Below, one piece after another: positions 25,928 to 33,679 of a stretch of DNA of 46,824 bases; position 1 is the first letter of the stretch; each line of letters starts with the position of its first letter. The stretch is from positions 1-46,824 of the forward strand of contig CALUKK010000140.1 in the NCBI GenBank assembly GCA_944321205.1, read 5' to 3'. The notes beneath the pieces are model-generated. The model had not been told where the DNA came from. It worked only from the letters and a program-made list of their open reading frames with translations, and did not search any database. The DNA is from an uncultured Alistipes sp. (lineage in GTDB: Bacteria; Bacteroidota; Bacteroidia; Bacteroidales; Rikenellaceae). Made by a program: the position numbers and the translations under genes.

Positions 25928-25979
25928 CTTCTCGTCCAGCCTTCTTGTCCAGCCTTCTCGTCCAGCCTTCTTGTCCAGC
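25928..25979. repeat. four tandem 13-base repeats
   Basis: Unit CTTCTYGTCCAGC is repeated four times with Y alternating C, T, C, T, so it is also two 26-base units. It lies 52 bases past the rny stop. Perfect apart from that one position. Confidence 0.92.
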
Positions 25980-26031
25980 CCTTCGTCGGCCCTTCGAGGC
26001 TCTCGCTCAGCCCCTTGTCGGTCCCTCCGGC

Positions 26032-27579
26032 CTACTTGGCGTAGGCGACGGCGCGGGTTTCGCGGATAACCGTGATCTTCACCTGTCCGGGGTAGGTCAT
26101 CTCGTCCTGGATCTTCTTGGCGATATCGTGCGAAAGGCCCTCCGACTCCTGGTCTGAAAGTTTGTCAGCCCCGACAATCACCCGCAACTCGCGACCGGCC
26201 TGGATGGCGTAGGTCTTTACGACTCCCGGATACGACAGCGCTATATCCTCCATCTCCTTGAGACGTTTGATGTAGCTCTCGACCACTTCGCGGCGGGCTC
26301 CCGGCCGGGCTCCCGAGATGGCATCACAGGCCTGGATGATCGGTGCGATGAGCGAGGTCATCTCCACTTCGTCGTGGTGGGCGCCGATTGCGTTGCAGAC
26401 TTCGGGGCGCTCCTTGTATTTCTCGGCGAGTTTCATGCCGATAATAGCGTGTGGGAGTTCGGGCTCGTCGTCGGGCACCTTGCCGATGTCGTGCAGCAGC
26501 CCGGCACGGCGGGCAATCTTGGGATTCAGCCCCAGTTCCGCCGCCATGATTCCTGCGAGATTCGCCGTCTCCCGGGCATGTTGCAGGAGGTTCTGACCGT
26601 AGGATGAGCGATATTTCATCTTACCGATCAGTCGGATCATTTCGGGGTGCAGTCCGTGGATTCCAAGGTCGATGGCCGTCCGTTTGCCGACCTCGACGAT
26701 CTCCTCCTCGATCTGTTTCTTGACCTTGGCCACGACCTCCTCAATACGGGCTGGGTGGATGCGTCCGTCGGTAACGAGTTGATGGAGAGCCAATCTCGCG
26801 ATTTCACGGCGCACGGGATCAAAGCCTGAAAGGATGATGGCCTCGGGAGTATCGTCGACGATGATCTCGATTCCCGTGGCTGCCTCCAGGGCCCGGATGT
26901 TGCGTCCTTCTCGGCCGATGATACGACCTTTGACCTCGTCGCTCTCGATGTTGAACACCGTGACGGCATTCTCAATGGCGGTTTCGGTGGCGACACGCTG
27001 AATCGAGGCGACGATGATGCGTTTCGCCTCTTTCGAGGCCGTCATCTTGGCCTCTTCGATGGTTTCGTTGATGTAGGCGGCAGCTTCGGTCTTGGCCTCG
27101 GCCTTCATGTTCTCCATGAGGATGTTCTTGGCCTCCTCGGTGCTCATGCCGGAGATCTGTTCGAGGCGAACGTTCTGTTCGCGGCGGACCTGATCGATCT
27201 CCTCCTTTTTGTGTTCGAGCAGCTGCAACTGGTTTTGCATCTGCTCCTTGAGACGATCGTTCTCCCGGAGTTTGTTTTCCAGATCACGCTCCTTGTTCTG
27301 GAGATTCTGTTCAAGTTGTTTGGCCCGTTGCTCGCTTTGGTTGAGTTTCTGGTTGCGTTCGTTAACCTGGCGGTCGTATTCGCTCTTGAGTTGGATGAAC
27401 TTCTCCTTGGCCTGAAGGATTCGCTCCTTCTTGATCATCTCGGCTTCGGCTTCGGCCTCCTTGAGTGCGGTTTCGCGGCGCTTGCGGATCGTGTTCTTCA
27501 CGACGAAATTCGTAATGACCGCGTAAATCGCAATGGCGACCACCGCAGCGATGCAGGCTACCAAAATGGTGGTATACAT
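26032..27579 (-). CDS. rny: ribonuclease Y
   Basis: 515 residues. An N-terminal membrane helix (about 4-26) is followed by a long charged coiled coil (to about 190). A KH domain carries the GxxG loop in RIIGREGRN. The HD domain contains AGLLHDIGK and the H..HD..D ligands, and the C terminus ends RAVAYAK. RNase Y is the membrane-bound endonuclease that initiates mRNA decay in bacteria without RNase E-type control. It sits downstream of the 6S-like RNA and zapA on the same strand. Confidence 0.97.
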   Translation of the reverse strand: MYTTILVACIAAVVAIAIYAVITNFVVKNTIRKRRETALKEAEAEAEMIKKERILQAKEKFIQLKSEYDRQVNERNQKLNQSEQRAKQLEQNLQNKERDLENKLRENDRLKEQMQNQLQLLEHKKEEIDQVRREQNVRLEQISGMSTEEAKNILMENMKAEAKTEAAAYINETIEEAKMTASKEAKRIIVASIQRVATETAIENAVTVFNIESDEVKGRIIGREGRNIRALEAATGIEIIVDDTPEAIILSGFDPVRREIARLALHQLVTDGRIHPARIEEVVAKVKKQIEEEIVEVGKRTAIDLGIHGLHPEMIRLIGKMKYRSSYGQNLLQHARETANLAGIMAAELGLNPKIARRAGLLHDIGKVPDDEPELPHAIIGMKLAEKYKERPEVCNAIGAHHDEVEMTSLIAPIIQACDAISGARPGARREVVESYIKRLKEMEDIALSYPGVVKTYAIQAGRELRVIVGADKLSDQESEGLSHDIAKKIQDEMTYPGQVKITVIRETRAVAYAK

Positions 27580-27626
27580 TGTTTCTTACGTGTTTTAATT
27601 ATTTAATAGGTTACTGTGTTGTTGTC

Positions 27627-27832
27627 AAAAAAAAACCGCATAGGCTTCCTTATTCTTGTTTGACGAATCTGCAAGATAGGTCATGTGTGGGGGCTCCGAG
27701 TATCGCAATCTTCCAACGGTGCGCCGGAACGCACTCCCCAATGCGGGTAGTAAGGCCTGATTTTGAAGCATCGGGAGTTGCCCCAATTTAAAAAGTGTTC
27801 AGTTTCGCAAAGCTTTAAGGAATCTATGCGGG
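27627..27832 (-). ncRNA. ssrS: 6S RNA candidate (RNA polymerase-binding RNA)
   Basis: About 200 bases on the minus strand fold as a long rod. The ends pair: CCGCATAG (27831-27824) with CTATGCGG (27643-27636), then a small loop, then TTCCTTA (27822-27816) with TAAGGAA (27652-27646), 15 bp in all. Inside are GGGG/CCCC and CTCC/GGAG pairs flanking an open central region and an apical GTGCG/CGCAC hairpin. Nine T follow the closing stem as in a terminator. 6S RNA imitates an open promoter and sequesters the housekeeping RNA polymerase. Its position next to zapA is the same as for E. coli ssrS. No covariance search was possible, so this is a structural and positional call. Confidence 0.72.
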
Positions 27833-27845
27833 TAGATTCTGATAT

Positions 27846-27899
27846 GTAAAAAGAACGTTTTCCCGAGACATGACGGTTTATCGTTGACCGTCGGTCTCG
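27846..27899 (-). terminator. terminator-like hairpin after zapA, upstream of the 6S candidate
   Basis: GAGAC and GACGGT pair with GTCTC and ACCGTC (27864-27899) around a 9-base loop. On the minus strand TTCTTTTTA follows after a short spacer. It may end the zapA transcript or shape the 6S promoter region. Confidence 0.45.
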
Positions 27900-27989
27900 C
27901 TCTTTGAGCTATCTTTTCGAGGATGTCCGGCTTTCGGGTTTCCCTTCCCTGCCAAATTCCCCGGTTTGTTCCGCTTCCTTTTTCTTCCT

Positions 27990-28040
27990 CTCACCTTTCT
28001 TCTCCTCTCACCTTTCTTCTCCTCTCACCATTCTTCCTTC
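27990..28040. repeat. three tandem 17-base repeats in a polypyrimidine tract
   Basis: CTCACCTTTCTTCTCCT occurs at 27990-28006 and 28007-28023 exactly, and a diverged third copy follows at 28024-28040. Confidence 0.85.
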
Positions 28041-28050
28041 CTCTCTTTTC

Positions 28051-28075
28051 CTCTCCTCTCCTCTCCTCTCCTCTT
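28051..28075. repeat. pentanucleotide microsatellite (CTCTC)n
   Basis: Four exact CTCTC units and a fifth with one change run without interruption. Such simple repeats are prone to slippage. Confidence 0.9.
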
Positions 28076-28130
28076 TCTCTGTCCCTGGCCCCCTCCCTCC
28101 TTTTCAAGGGGACTTTCGGGCGGCCTCCGG

Positions 28131-28424
28131 TCAGAGGGCGTTGAGGTAATCGTCAATCTGTGCGCCGATTTTTTCGAGCTGCCGGAGATCCTCGTTGTCG
28201 AGTTCGCGGCTTTGTCGCATGCCAACGTTGGCTATCGCGAACTTCAAGGCTGCCATCGCCAGATAATCCTGTTCACCCCAGCCCTTGATGTTCTGCTGTT
28301 TGATCAGCGCAATATAACTGTTTACCTCCCGTTCGGCCAGTCGATATACCTCTTCTTTTCCACTCTCGATGTTGAAGGGGTAGCTTTTTCCCGCTATTTT
28401 GAGCGTTATCGCCTGTTTCGCCAT
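28131..28424 (-). CDS. zapA: cell division protein ZapA
   Basis: 97 residues. The N-terminal beta strands (AITLKIAGKSYPFNIE) and the helix starting EEVYRLAEREVNSYI fit the ZapA head, and the C-terminal helix (DNEDLRQLEKIGAQIDDYL) forms the dimer coil. ZapA bundles FtsZ filaments at midcell. The gene is preceded by the small coiled-coil gene at 28551-28874 and followed by a 6S-like RNA and rny. Sequence divergence is normal for the family; the context strengthens the call. Confidence 0.9.
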   Translation of the reverse strand: MAKQAITLKIAGKSYPFNIESGKEEVYRLAEREVNSYIALIKQQNIKGWGEQDYLAMAALKFAIANVGMRQSRELDNEDLRQLEKIGAQIDDYLNAL

Positions 28425-28499
28425 TGTTTCGCTTCGTTATTTCCGCCTCTTCCGCTCCTCCTCACACTCTTTCTCTTCCTTCCTCCGTCTTCCTTTTCT

Positions 28500-28526
28500 C
28501 CCTCTCTTCCCTCTCTTCCCTCTCTC
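28500..28526. repeat. three tandem 9-base repeats upstream of zapA
   Basis: CCCTCTCTT twice (28500-28508, 28509-28517), then CCCTCTCTC (28518-28526), inside a polypyrimidine run (about 28439-28538) that mirrors the one downstream of zapA. Confidence 0.85.
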
Positions 28527-28550
28527 CTCTTCTTCCTCAGCCCCTCCCGG

Positions 28551-28874
28551 CTATTCCCGGATGGCCCAAGGCCCGGAGTCTTCGGCCGGACGGCTTACCA
28601 AGGCTATGCATTTGTCAACTTCCCGCATCAGCCTGTTGACGCGCGCTCTTGCCTTTTCACGATCCGAACCACCCCCGGCAAGCCCCTCGACGAGCTGCAT
28701 TCTTGCTACCTCGGCATCAAGCTCCTTGACACGCTCCTCCAGAGAACGCTTCTCCATGCGTAAGGCCTCACACTGTTGCGTGAGCTCGGTGCAGAGCCTC
28801 GACAGCCTCCTGTGGTCGTCAATCAACTGCCTGACTCGGGCTTCGATGTTCGTTATCACACTCTTATCGGCCAT
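28551..28874 (-). CDS. small coiled-coil protein upstream of zapA (ZapB-position)
   Basis: 107 residues, mostly one long heptad helix (about 8-65: IEARVRQLIDDHRRLSRL, then ELTQQCEALRMEKRSLEERV), followed by a Gly-rich break and a second helix. No enzyme motif. A small coiled-coil protein next to zapA suggests a division or Z-ring partner similar in idea to ZapB, but homology to ZapB is not shown. The ATG at 28874 is chosen because a perfect promoter lies at 28904-28935; the longer in-frame start would overlap it. zapA follows after 126 bases of polypurine sequence. Confidence 0.75.
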   Translation of the reverse strand: MADKSVITNIEARVRQLIDDHRRLSRLCTELTQQCEALRMEKRSLEERVKELDAEVARMQLVEGLAGGGSDREKARARVNRLMREVDKCIALVSRPAEDSGPWAIRE

Positions 28875-28903
28875 CAGTATCGGAAAGAGTCCGTTTTGTT
28901 TTT

Positions 28904-28935
28904 CAAAGGTAAGAAAAAAAAGGATAAAACACAAA
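28904..28935 (-). promoter_or_regulatory. Bacteroidota promoter TTTG-N20-TACCTTTG
   Basis: On the minus strand TTTG (28935-28932) and TACCTTTG (28911-28904) are 20 bases apart. It drives the coiled-coil gene and probably zapA. Confidence 0.8.
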
Positions 28936-28961
28936 TTATTTTGTTTCGCACTGAGAACTTC

Positions 28962-30257
28962 TTACTCCACAATGGAGGCGTAGAGATCGTAATCCTCGGC
29001 CTCGTTGATCCTCGCCTGATAGAAGTGCCCCTTCAGCAAACGCCTCTCTGCAACGGGAATCAGTATCTCCTGATCTACCTCCGGGGAGTCGTACTGCGTA
29101 CGCCCGACGTACCAGTCACCTTGCCGGGAATCGATCAATACCCGCTCGATACGTCCGAGCCGGCGGCGGTTGTTCTCGCGCGAAATCTCGTTCTGTAAGG
29201 CCATGATGCGCTCGACGCGCTGCTGCTTGACCTCCTCGGGAACATCGTTGCGCAGCTTCTCGGCCGACCAGGTCCCCTCTTCCTCGGAGTAGGCGAAGAC
29301 ACCGAGACGCTCGAAACGGATCTCACGCACGAAGTCGAGCAACTCCTCGAAATCGGCTTCCGTCTCCCCCGGGTAACCGACCAGCAGCGTCGTACGCAGC
29401 GCCAGGTCGGGAATTGCCGTGCGCAGCTTGTGGATCAACTCCAGCGCCTCGGCCTTGGTGTGGCGGCGCAACATGGCCGCGAGCTGGGCGTCGGAGATGT
29501 GCTGGAAGGGTATGTCGAGGTATTTGCAGATCTTGGGCTCCGAGGCCATCACCTCGATAAGATCTTCGGGGAATGCCGCAGGATAGGCATAATGGAGCCG
29601 GATCCATTCAATCCCGTCGATGCGGCAGAGACGTCGCAGCAACTCGGCAATCCGACGTTTCCCGTAGAGATCGAGCCCGTAATAGGTCGTATCCTGCGCA
29701 ATGACGATCAGTTCGCGCACCCCTGCGGCGGCCAGCTTGCGGGCCTCCTCCTCCAACTCCTCCATCGGCACGGAGACGTGGGCCCCGCGGATGAGCGGAA
29801 TGGCACAGTAACCGCACTTCCAGTTACATCCTTCGGAGATCTTCAGGTAGGCGTAGTGTTTCGGAGTGGTCAGGTGGCGTTCGGTTGCCAGCGCGGGGTC
29901 CTCCGAGGCGCCCAGCGCGCGGACGATTCCGTCCCAGGTGCGGGCTCCGAAGTAGTCGTCGACCTCGGGAATCTCGCGGCGCAACTCGTCGGCATAGCGT
30001 TCCGAGAGGCATCCGATGACGAAAAGCCGCTCTATCTTTCCGGCTTTCTTGGCCTCGGCGGCCCGGAGGATCATGTCGATGGACTCCTGTTTGGCATCGC
30101 CGATGAACCCGCAGGTGTTGATCACGACAACCTTGGCATCCGTACGGTCACTGTCAAAGAGAACTTCGTAACCTGCGGCGGCCAGCCGGGCCATGAGATG
30201 CTCGCTGTCGACGATGTTCTTCGAGCAGCCGAGCGTGATGACGTTAATTTTTTTCAT
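28962..30257 (-). CDS. rimO: ribosomal protein uS12 methylthiotransferase RimO
   Basis: 431 residues. The N-terminal UPF0004 domain has its three cluster Cys in TLGCSKN, NTCGF and IGCLSER. The radical SAM domain has CNWKCGYCAIP (CxxxCxxC), and a C-terminal TRAM domain ends the protein. LGCSKNxVDSE is the RimO version of the motif; MiaB would read GCQMN. It methylthiolates an Asp of ribosomal protein S12 using SAM and a sulfide donor. The ATG at 30257 overlaps the end of ftsY by 14 bases, showing coupling. Confidence 0.96.
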   Translation of the reverse strand: MKKINVITLGCSKNIVDSEHLMARLAAAGYEVLFDSDRTDAKVVVINTCGFIGDAKQESIDMILRAAEAKKAGKIERLFVIGCLSERYADELRREIPEVDDYFGARTWDGIVRALGASEDPALATERHLTTPKHYAYLKISEGCNWKCGYCAIPLIRGAHVSVPMEELEEEARKLAAAGVRELIVIAQDTTYYGLDLYGKRRIAELLRRLCRIDGIEWIRLHYAYPAAFPEDLIEVMASEPKICKYLDIPFQHISDAQLAAMLRRHTKAEALELIHKLRTAIPDLALRTTLLVGYPGETEADFEELLDFVREIRFERLGVFAYSEEEGTWSAEKLRNDVPEEVKQQRVERIMALQNEISRENNRRRLGRIERVLIDSRQGDWYVGRTQYDSPEVDQEILIPVAERRLLKGHFYQARINEAEDYDLYASIVE

Positions 30258-31245
30258 CGCCGAACAATGCATTGACAAACTCCTTGCGGTCGAAGATGCG
30301 CAACTGGTCGATCCCCTCGCCGATGCCGATATAGCGGACCGGAATGTGGAACTGGTCGCTGATGCCGATCACCACGCCGCCCTTGGCCGTACCGTCGAGT
30401 TTGGTGATGGCCAGCGAGGTGACCTGCGTGGCCTGGGTGAACTGCCGCGCCTGCTCGAAGGCGTTCTGTCCGGTGGATCCGTCCAGCACGAGCATCACCT
30501 CGTGGGGCGCTCCGGGGATCACCTTGCCCATGACGTTGCGGATCTTCGTCAGTTCGTTCATCAGGTTGATCTTGTTGTGCAGGCGCCCCGCCGTGTCGAT
30601 CAGCACCACGTCGGCACCGTTCGCCTTGGCCGACGTGAGGGTGTCGAAGGCTACCGAGGCCGGGTCGGATCCCATCTGCTGGTGGATCATCGTGGCTCCG
30701 GCACGGTCGGCCCAGACCTGCAACTGGTCGATGGCTGCGGCGCGGAACGTGTCGGCCGCTCCGATCCAGACCTTGCGTCCGGCCTTGACCAGCTGTGCGG
30801 CGAGCTTGCCGATAGTCGTGGTCTTGCCGGCGCCGTTCACCCCGACGACCATCACCACGTAGGGTTCTCCCTCGCGGGCGTCAAGCCCGAAGTGGTCGGC
30901 GGATCCGTGAGCCTGTTCCAGCAGTGCCGCAATCTCCTCGCGCAGGATCCGCTGCAACTCGGAGGTGCTCATGTATTTGTCCCTGGCGACCCGTTCCTCG
31001 ATGCGGTGGATGATCTTTACGGTGGTCTCGACCCCGACGTCCGAGGTGATGAGCACCTCCTCGAGGTCGTCGAGCACGTCGGCGTCGACCGTCGACCGTC
31101 CGGCTACGGCACGGGCCAGTTTCGTGAAAAGCCCGGTTTTGGTCTTCTCCAGTCCGGCATTCAGCTCCTGTTGCTGCTGTTGTGCCTGCTCTTCGGAGAC
31201 GGGGGTCTCCTGTTGTTTTTTGCGGAAGATATCGAAAAAAGCCAT
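30244..31245 (-). CDS. ftsY: signal recognition particle receptor FtsY
   Basis: 333 residues with a short acidic/Gln-rich A region (about 8-35), then the NG domain. G1 is GVNGAGKTTTIGKL, followed by ADTFRAAA, DTAGRLHNK (G3), TKLDGTAKGG (G4) and IGIGEGIDQL. It receives SRP-ribosome complexes at the membrane as a GTPase. The gene is translationally coupled to rimO. In many Bacteroidota it follows the bL28-bL33-DUF4295 cluster directly; here two genes separate them and it has its own -7 box. Confidence 0.97.
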   Translation of the reverse strand: MAFFDIFRKKQQETPVSEEQAQQQQQELNAGLEKTKTGLFTKLARAVAGRSTVDADVLDDLEEVLITSDVGVETTVKIIHRIEERVARDKYMSTSELQRILREEIAALLEQAHGSADHFGLDAREGEPYVVMVVGVNGAGKTTTIGKLAAQLVKAGRKVWIGAADTFRAAAIDQLQVWADRAGATMIHQQMGSDPASVAFDTLTSAKANGADVVLIDTAGRLHNKINLMNELTKIRNVMGKVIPGAPHEVMLVLDGSTGQNAFEQARQFTQATQVTSLAITKLDGTAKGGVVIGISDQFHIPVRYIGIGEGIDQLRIFDRKEFVNALFGDEKN

Positions 31246-31267
31246 GTTCGAACTATTTATCTTGGGA

Positions 31268-31275
31268 CAAAGATA
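31268..31275 (-). promoter_or_regulatory. -7 element (TATCTTTG) for ftsY-rimO
   Basis: Minus-strand TATCTTTG lies 23 bases before the ftsY ATG. It mirrors the identical plus-strand box at 31298-31305. Confidence 0.6.
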
Positions 31276-31297
31276 ACAAGAATGTTTGGAAAAGCGT

Positions 31298-31305
31298 TAT
31301 CTTTG
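31298..31305 (+). promoter_or_regulatory. -7 element (TATCTTTG) for the DUF1566-like gene
   Basis: Exact TAnnTTTG match 24 bases before the ATG at 31329. No good -33 element; it shares a 30-base region with the divergent ftsY promoter. Confidence 0.55.
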
Positions 31306-31328
31306 CGAAACAACCCGTACCAGAGAAC

Positions 31329-32198
31329 ATGAAAAGAAGTTTATTGTTGCTGATAGCAGCCTTTTTCGGGGTCCTGACGACCTCGGCCCAGGATCTGATC
31401 GTGAAGAACGACTCGATGAAGATCGAATCCAAAGTAATTGAAATCACCCCGGAGCAGGTCCGTTACAAGCGATTCTCGAATCCCGAGGGTCCGACGTATG
31501 TCCTGCCGACACTCGAGATCCACTACATCCGCTATGCCAATGGCGAAACGGAATATTATACGCGCAGCGTGCCGGCCTCCGGGTCCGAAGCTCCGGTTGC
31601 CGACGTGCCGACGGCTCCGGCAATCCCCGGGAACGATCAATATGTACCGAAGGAGTATGAGATCGGGGAGTTGTACGACCGGAACGGCGTGAAGGGCATT
31701 GTCTGCCTGTTGTCGGAGGACAAGCGCCACGGTCTGGTGCTTTCGCTCGACGAGATCTACCTCCACTGGAGTGAATTCCGCAAACCCGATCTGCGGCTCG
31801 TGGGGGCCGACAACCGGACCGACGGCCAGGCCAATATGGAGGCCGTTGCCCGCTACATCGCCGAACAGGAACTTTCGTGGACGGATTTTCCGGCCTTCAA
31901 ATGGTGCCGGGACAAGGGCGAAGGGTGGTACCTTCCGGCCATCGACGAGCTGTTGACGATCGGTCACAACTACAACGGCGGAACCCGGATGCACAACGAC
32001 CGTCAGGCTCGCAACAAATTCAACGGCGCCCTGAAGGATGCCGGAGGCGAGCGGATGGATCGCATGGTCTACTACTTCTCGTCGACCGAAATGGATGAGA
32101 AGAACGCCTATACGTCTCACATGAGTATCGAACCGCCCTACGTGGTGGAGATTCCGAAGTACAACAAGTTTCTGGTGCGGGCCGTGCATCGCTTCTGA
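31329..32198 (+). CDS. secreted protein with DUF1566 (Lcl)-like C-terminal domain
   Basis: 289 residues. A signal peptide (about 1-20, ending LTTSAQ) is followed by a beta-rich N-terminal part (SKVIEITPEQVRYKRFSNP). A linker rich in Pro and Ala and a C-terminal part with WCRDKGEGWYLPAIDELLTI come next, like the WYLPSIDEL signature of the DUF1566/Lcl fold. Such domains are found in surface and fibre-associated proteins; function unknown. The ATG at 31329 is chosen from the signal peptide and promoter; the longer frame overlaps ftsY. It stands between ftsY and a glycosyltransferase, inside an otherwise conserved gene cluster. Confidence 0.72.
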   Translation: MKRSLLLLIAAFFGVLTTSAQDLIVKNDSMKIESKVIEITPEQVRYKRFSNPEGPTYVLPTLEIHYIRYANGETEYYTRSVPASGSEAPVADVPTAPAIPGNDQYVPKEYEIGELYDRNGVKGIVCLLSEDKRHGLVLSLDEIYLHWSEFRKPDLRLVGADNRTDGQANMEAVARYIAEQELSWTDFPAFKWCRDKGEGWYLPAIDELLTIGHNYNGGTRMHNDRQARNKFNGALKDAGGERMDRMVYYFSSTEMDEKNAYTSHMSIEPPYVVEIPKYNKFLVRAVHRF

Positions 32199-32248
32199 TG
32201 CCGGAGAGCCCGTTGCCGGTTCCGTCCCTTTCGGACGGGTCTGCAAAG

Positions 32249-32277
32249 AGGCGGATCGTCACACGGTCCGCCTTTTT
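32249..32277 (+). terminator. rho-independent terminator after the DUF1566-like gene
   Basis: An 11-bp stem (32249-32259 with 32263-32273, one G-T) and a 3-base loop are followed by T5. It stands between this gene and the convergent glycosyltransferase. Confidence 0.85.
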
Positions 32278-32294
32278 CGTTGTCACGGCTCTTT

Positions 32295-33530
32295 TCAAAG
32301 ATGGTCGATGATGTGTCTGAGCTTGGGAATGACCACCTCCCAGGCATAGTTCTTCCGCACGTAGTCCGGGCCCTTCCGGGCCATTTGGCTTCTGAGCTCC
32401 CCGTCTTCGAGAAGCCGGTGCAGTTTTTTGCGGAAATCGCGCCAGTTGTCATACCAGAGCGCCGCACCGCTCTGTTTGCAGTGATCCTTCATCACCTCGC
32501 TCCGGCCGTTGACCAGGACGGGAATGCGGTTCTGCATGGCTTCGAGCATCAGCAGCGAGAGACTCTCCAGCCGCGAGGGGTTGACCATGACGGTGGCATG
32601 GCGGATGATCGCACTCTTCTCCGCCTCGGAGACAAATCCGGTCATGAGGACATCCCCGGAGTCGGGGCGCGTGATGCCGTTGTCGACGCCTCCCACCAGA
32701 ACCAGCTTGACGTCTCCTCCGTACTGGCGTTTGTAGCGCAGGAATTCGGGAATGATGCAATCGATCTTCGGCGGCGTCACGCGACCCAGATAGAGCACGT
32801 ATCGGTCGGGCAGGGCGTAGCGTCTGCGAACCTCCTCCCAATCGGCCGGGGGTACCTCCTCGATGCCGCATCCGACCAGACTCCAGGGTGCCATCGACCT
32901 CCCGAAGATCCCTTCGCAGAGCCGCTCCTCGGCCGCCGTATTGAAGGCGATATGTCTGACGCGGGTGAACATCGCGACGTTCATCCCGAAATAGAGCGGA
33001 TTGCAGGGGTGTGCCAGCGGGATGAGAATGCTCTTTTCGGGGGCGATGGCGATCCCCAGCACCGTCTGGCTGAAATAATAGTTCAGAAAGAGAAAGGCCT
33101 GGTACTCGTCGCGGTGTGTGCGGATGAAATCCAGCAGTTGCGGCGTGTGCTCGGGGTGTGATTCGAAGGTGCGCCGTTCGGCCTCGAGGCCGAGGCTCCA
33201 GTCGGGATGCCGGGATGCCCAGTATTTCAGGATTCCCAGGCGATGGAGTCTTGCCCGGATTCTCCGACCCCATTTCCCGTGTTTGCGGTAATACGCGTGG
33301 CGTTGGCCGTCGACGGGTTGCGGCTTGAAGCGTCGGATCAGCACGCCGTTTTCGCGGGACACCCCTTCGGGGAAGTCCTGCCCCGGATCATTGAACACTC
33401 GGGTGGTGGAGGTCAGAACCTCGACCTCGTAGTAGGGTGTCAACCTTTCGGCCAGCATCCGGCAATGGACTTCGGCCCCACCGTTGACCCCTTCGCCGTA
33501 ACGGATGATGATGAATGCGATTTTCTTCAT
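32295..33530 (-). CDS. GT4-like glycosyltransferase
   Basis: 411 residues with a GT-B fold. The N-terminal GEGVNGGAEVHCRMLAERL is the usual acceptor-domain start. YVLYLGRVTPPK begins the second Rossmann domain, and NPSRLESLSLLMLEAM carries the E-x7-E donor motif of family GT4. It would add a sugar from a nucleotide donor to a glycan or lipid acceptor; neither is known. No membrane segment. It is a lone gene between the DUF1566-like gene and the ribosomal cluster. A weak TATTTTTA stretch lies about 40 bases upstream. Confidence 0.88.
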   Translation of the reverse strand: MKKIAFIIIRYGEGVNGGAEVHCRMLAERLTPYYEVEVLTSTTRVFNDPGQDFPEGVSRENGVLIRRFKPQPVDGQRHAYYRKHGKWGRRIRARLHRLGILKYWASRHPDWSLGLEAERRTFESHPEHTPQLLDFIRTHRDEYQAFLFLNYYFSQTVLGIAIAPEKSILIPLAHPCNPLYFGMNVAMFTRVRHIAFNTAAEERLCEGIFGRSMAPWSLVGCGIEEVPPADWEEVRRRYALPDRYVLYLGRVTPPKIDCIIPEFLRYKRQYGGDVKLVLVGGVDNGITRPDSGDVLMTGFVSEAEKSAIIRHATVMVNPSRLESLSLLMLEAMQNRIPVLVNGRSEVMKDHCKQSGAALWYDNWRDFRKKLHRLLEDGELRSQMARKGPDYVRKNYAWEVVIPKLRHIIDHL

Positions 33531-33617
33531 GACGGTACCTCCTCCCGGGCGGAGCGTGCGGTTTACGGGTTAAAAATAGTGAAAAAAAACGAGATCCGGC
33601 TCTCCGGACCAAAAAAC

Positions 33618-33646
33618 ACAAAGGGCATCGGTAAGATGCCCTTTGT
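33618..33646 (-). terminator. terminator of the rpmB-rpmG-DUF4295 operon
   Basis: A perfect 12-bp stem (33618-33629 with 33635-33646, loop GGTAA on the plus strand) is followed on the minus strand by GTTTTTT. A second 9-bp hairpin (33647-33669) lies just before it. Confidence 0.9.
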
Positions 33647-33669
33647 ATTTAAGAGACCGGCTCTTAAAT
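33647..33669 (-). other. 9-bp hairpin immediately before the ribosomal operon terminator
   Basis: ATTTAAGAG pairs perfectly with CTCTTAAAT around ACCGG. Together with the terminator it makes a double stem-loop 3' end, perhaps protecting the mRNA from 3' exonucleases. Confidence 0.55.
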
Positions 33670-33679
33670 AAAACGTGAT

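Larger units (their letters stand above)
25727..26031. other. 305-base gap between the HD gene and rny: terminator plus tandem repeats
   Basis: Contains a terminator hairpin (25756-25787) and four copies of a 13-base repeat (25928-25979). No gene is supported, although one minus-strand frame stays open through it; that frame crosses the terminator and looks accidental. Confidence 0.6.
27580..28130. other. 551-base non-coding region between zapA and rny
   Basis: From the zapA side (right) to the rny side (left) it holds a repeat-rich polypurine tract on the minus strand (27971-28108), a terminator-like hairpin (27864-27899) and a 6S-like RNA (27627-27832). A 47-base AT-rich leader then runs to rny. 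No ORF in it looks real. Confidence 0.7.

Noticed and set aside
25928-25979. CRISPR-like array
   Set aside because: The repeats are directly adjacent with no spacers and too short; simple tandem duplication explains them.
25727-26031. Open minus-strand frame joining the repeat region to the HD gene
   Set aside because: It crosses a terminator hairpin and a tandem repeat whose period is not a multiple of three; no homology-like sequence.
31182-31328. Upstream extension of the DUF1566-like gene
   Set aside because: It overlaps the start of ftsY and both promoters, and would bury the signal peptide inside the protein.
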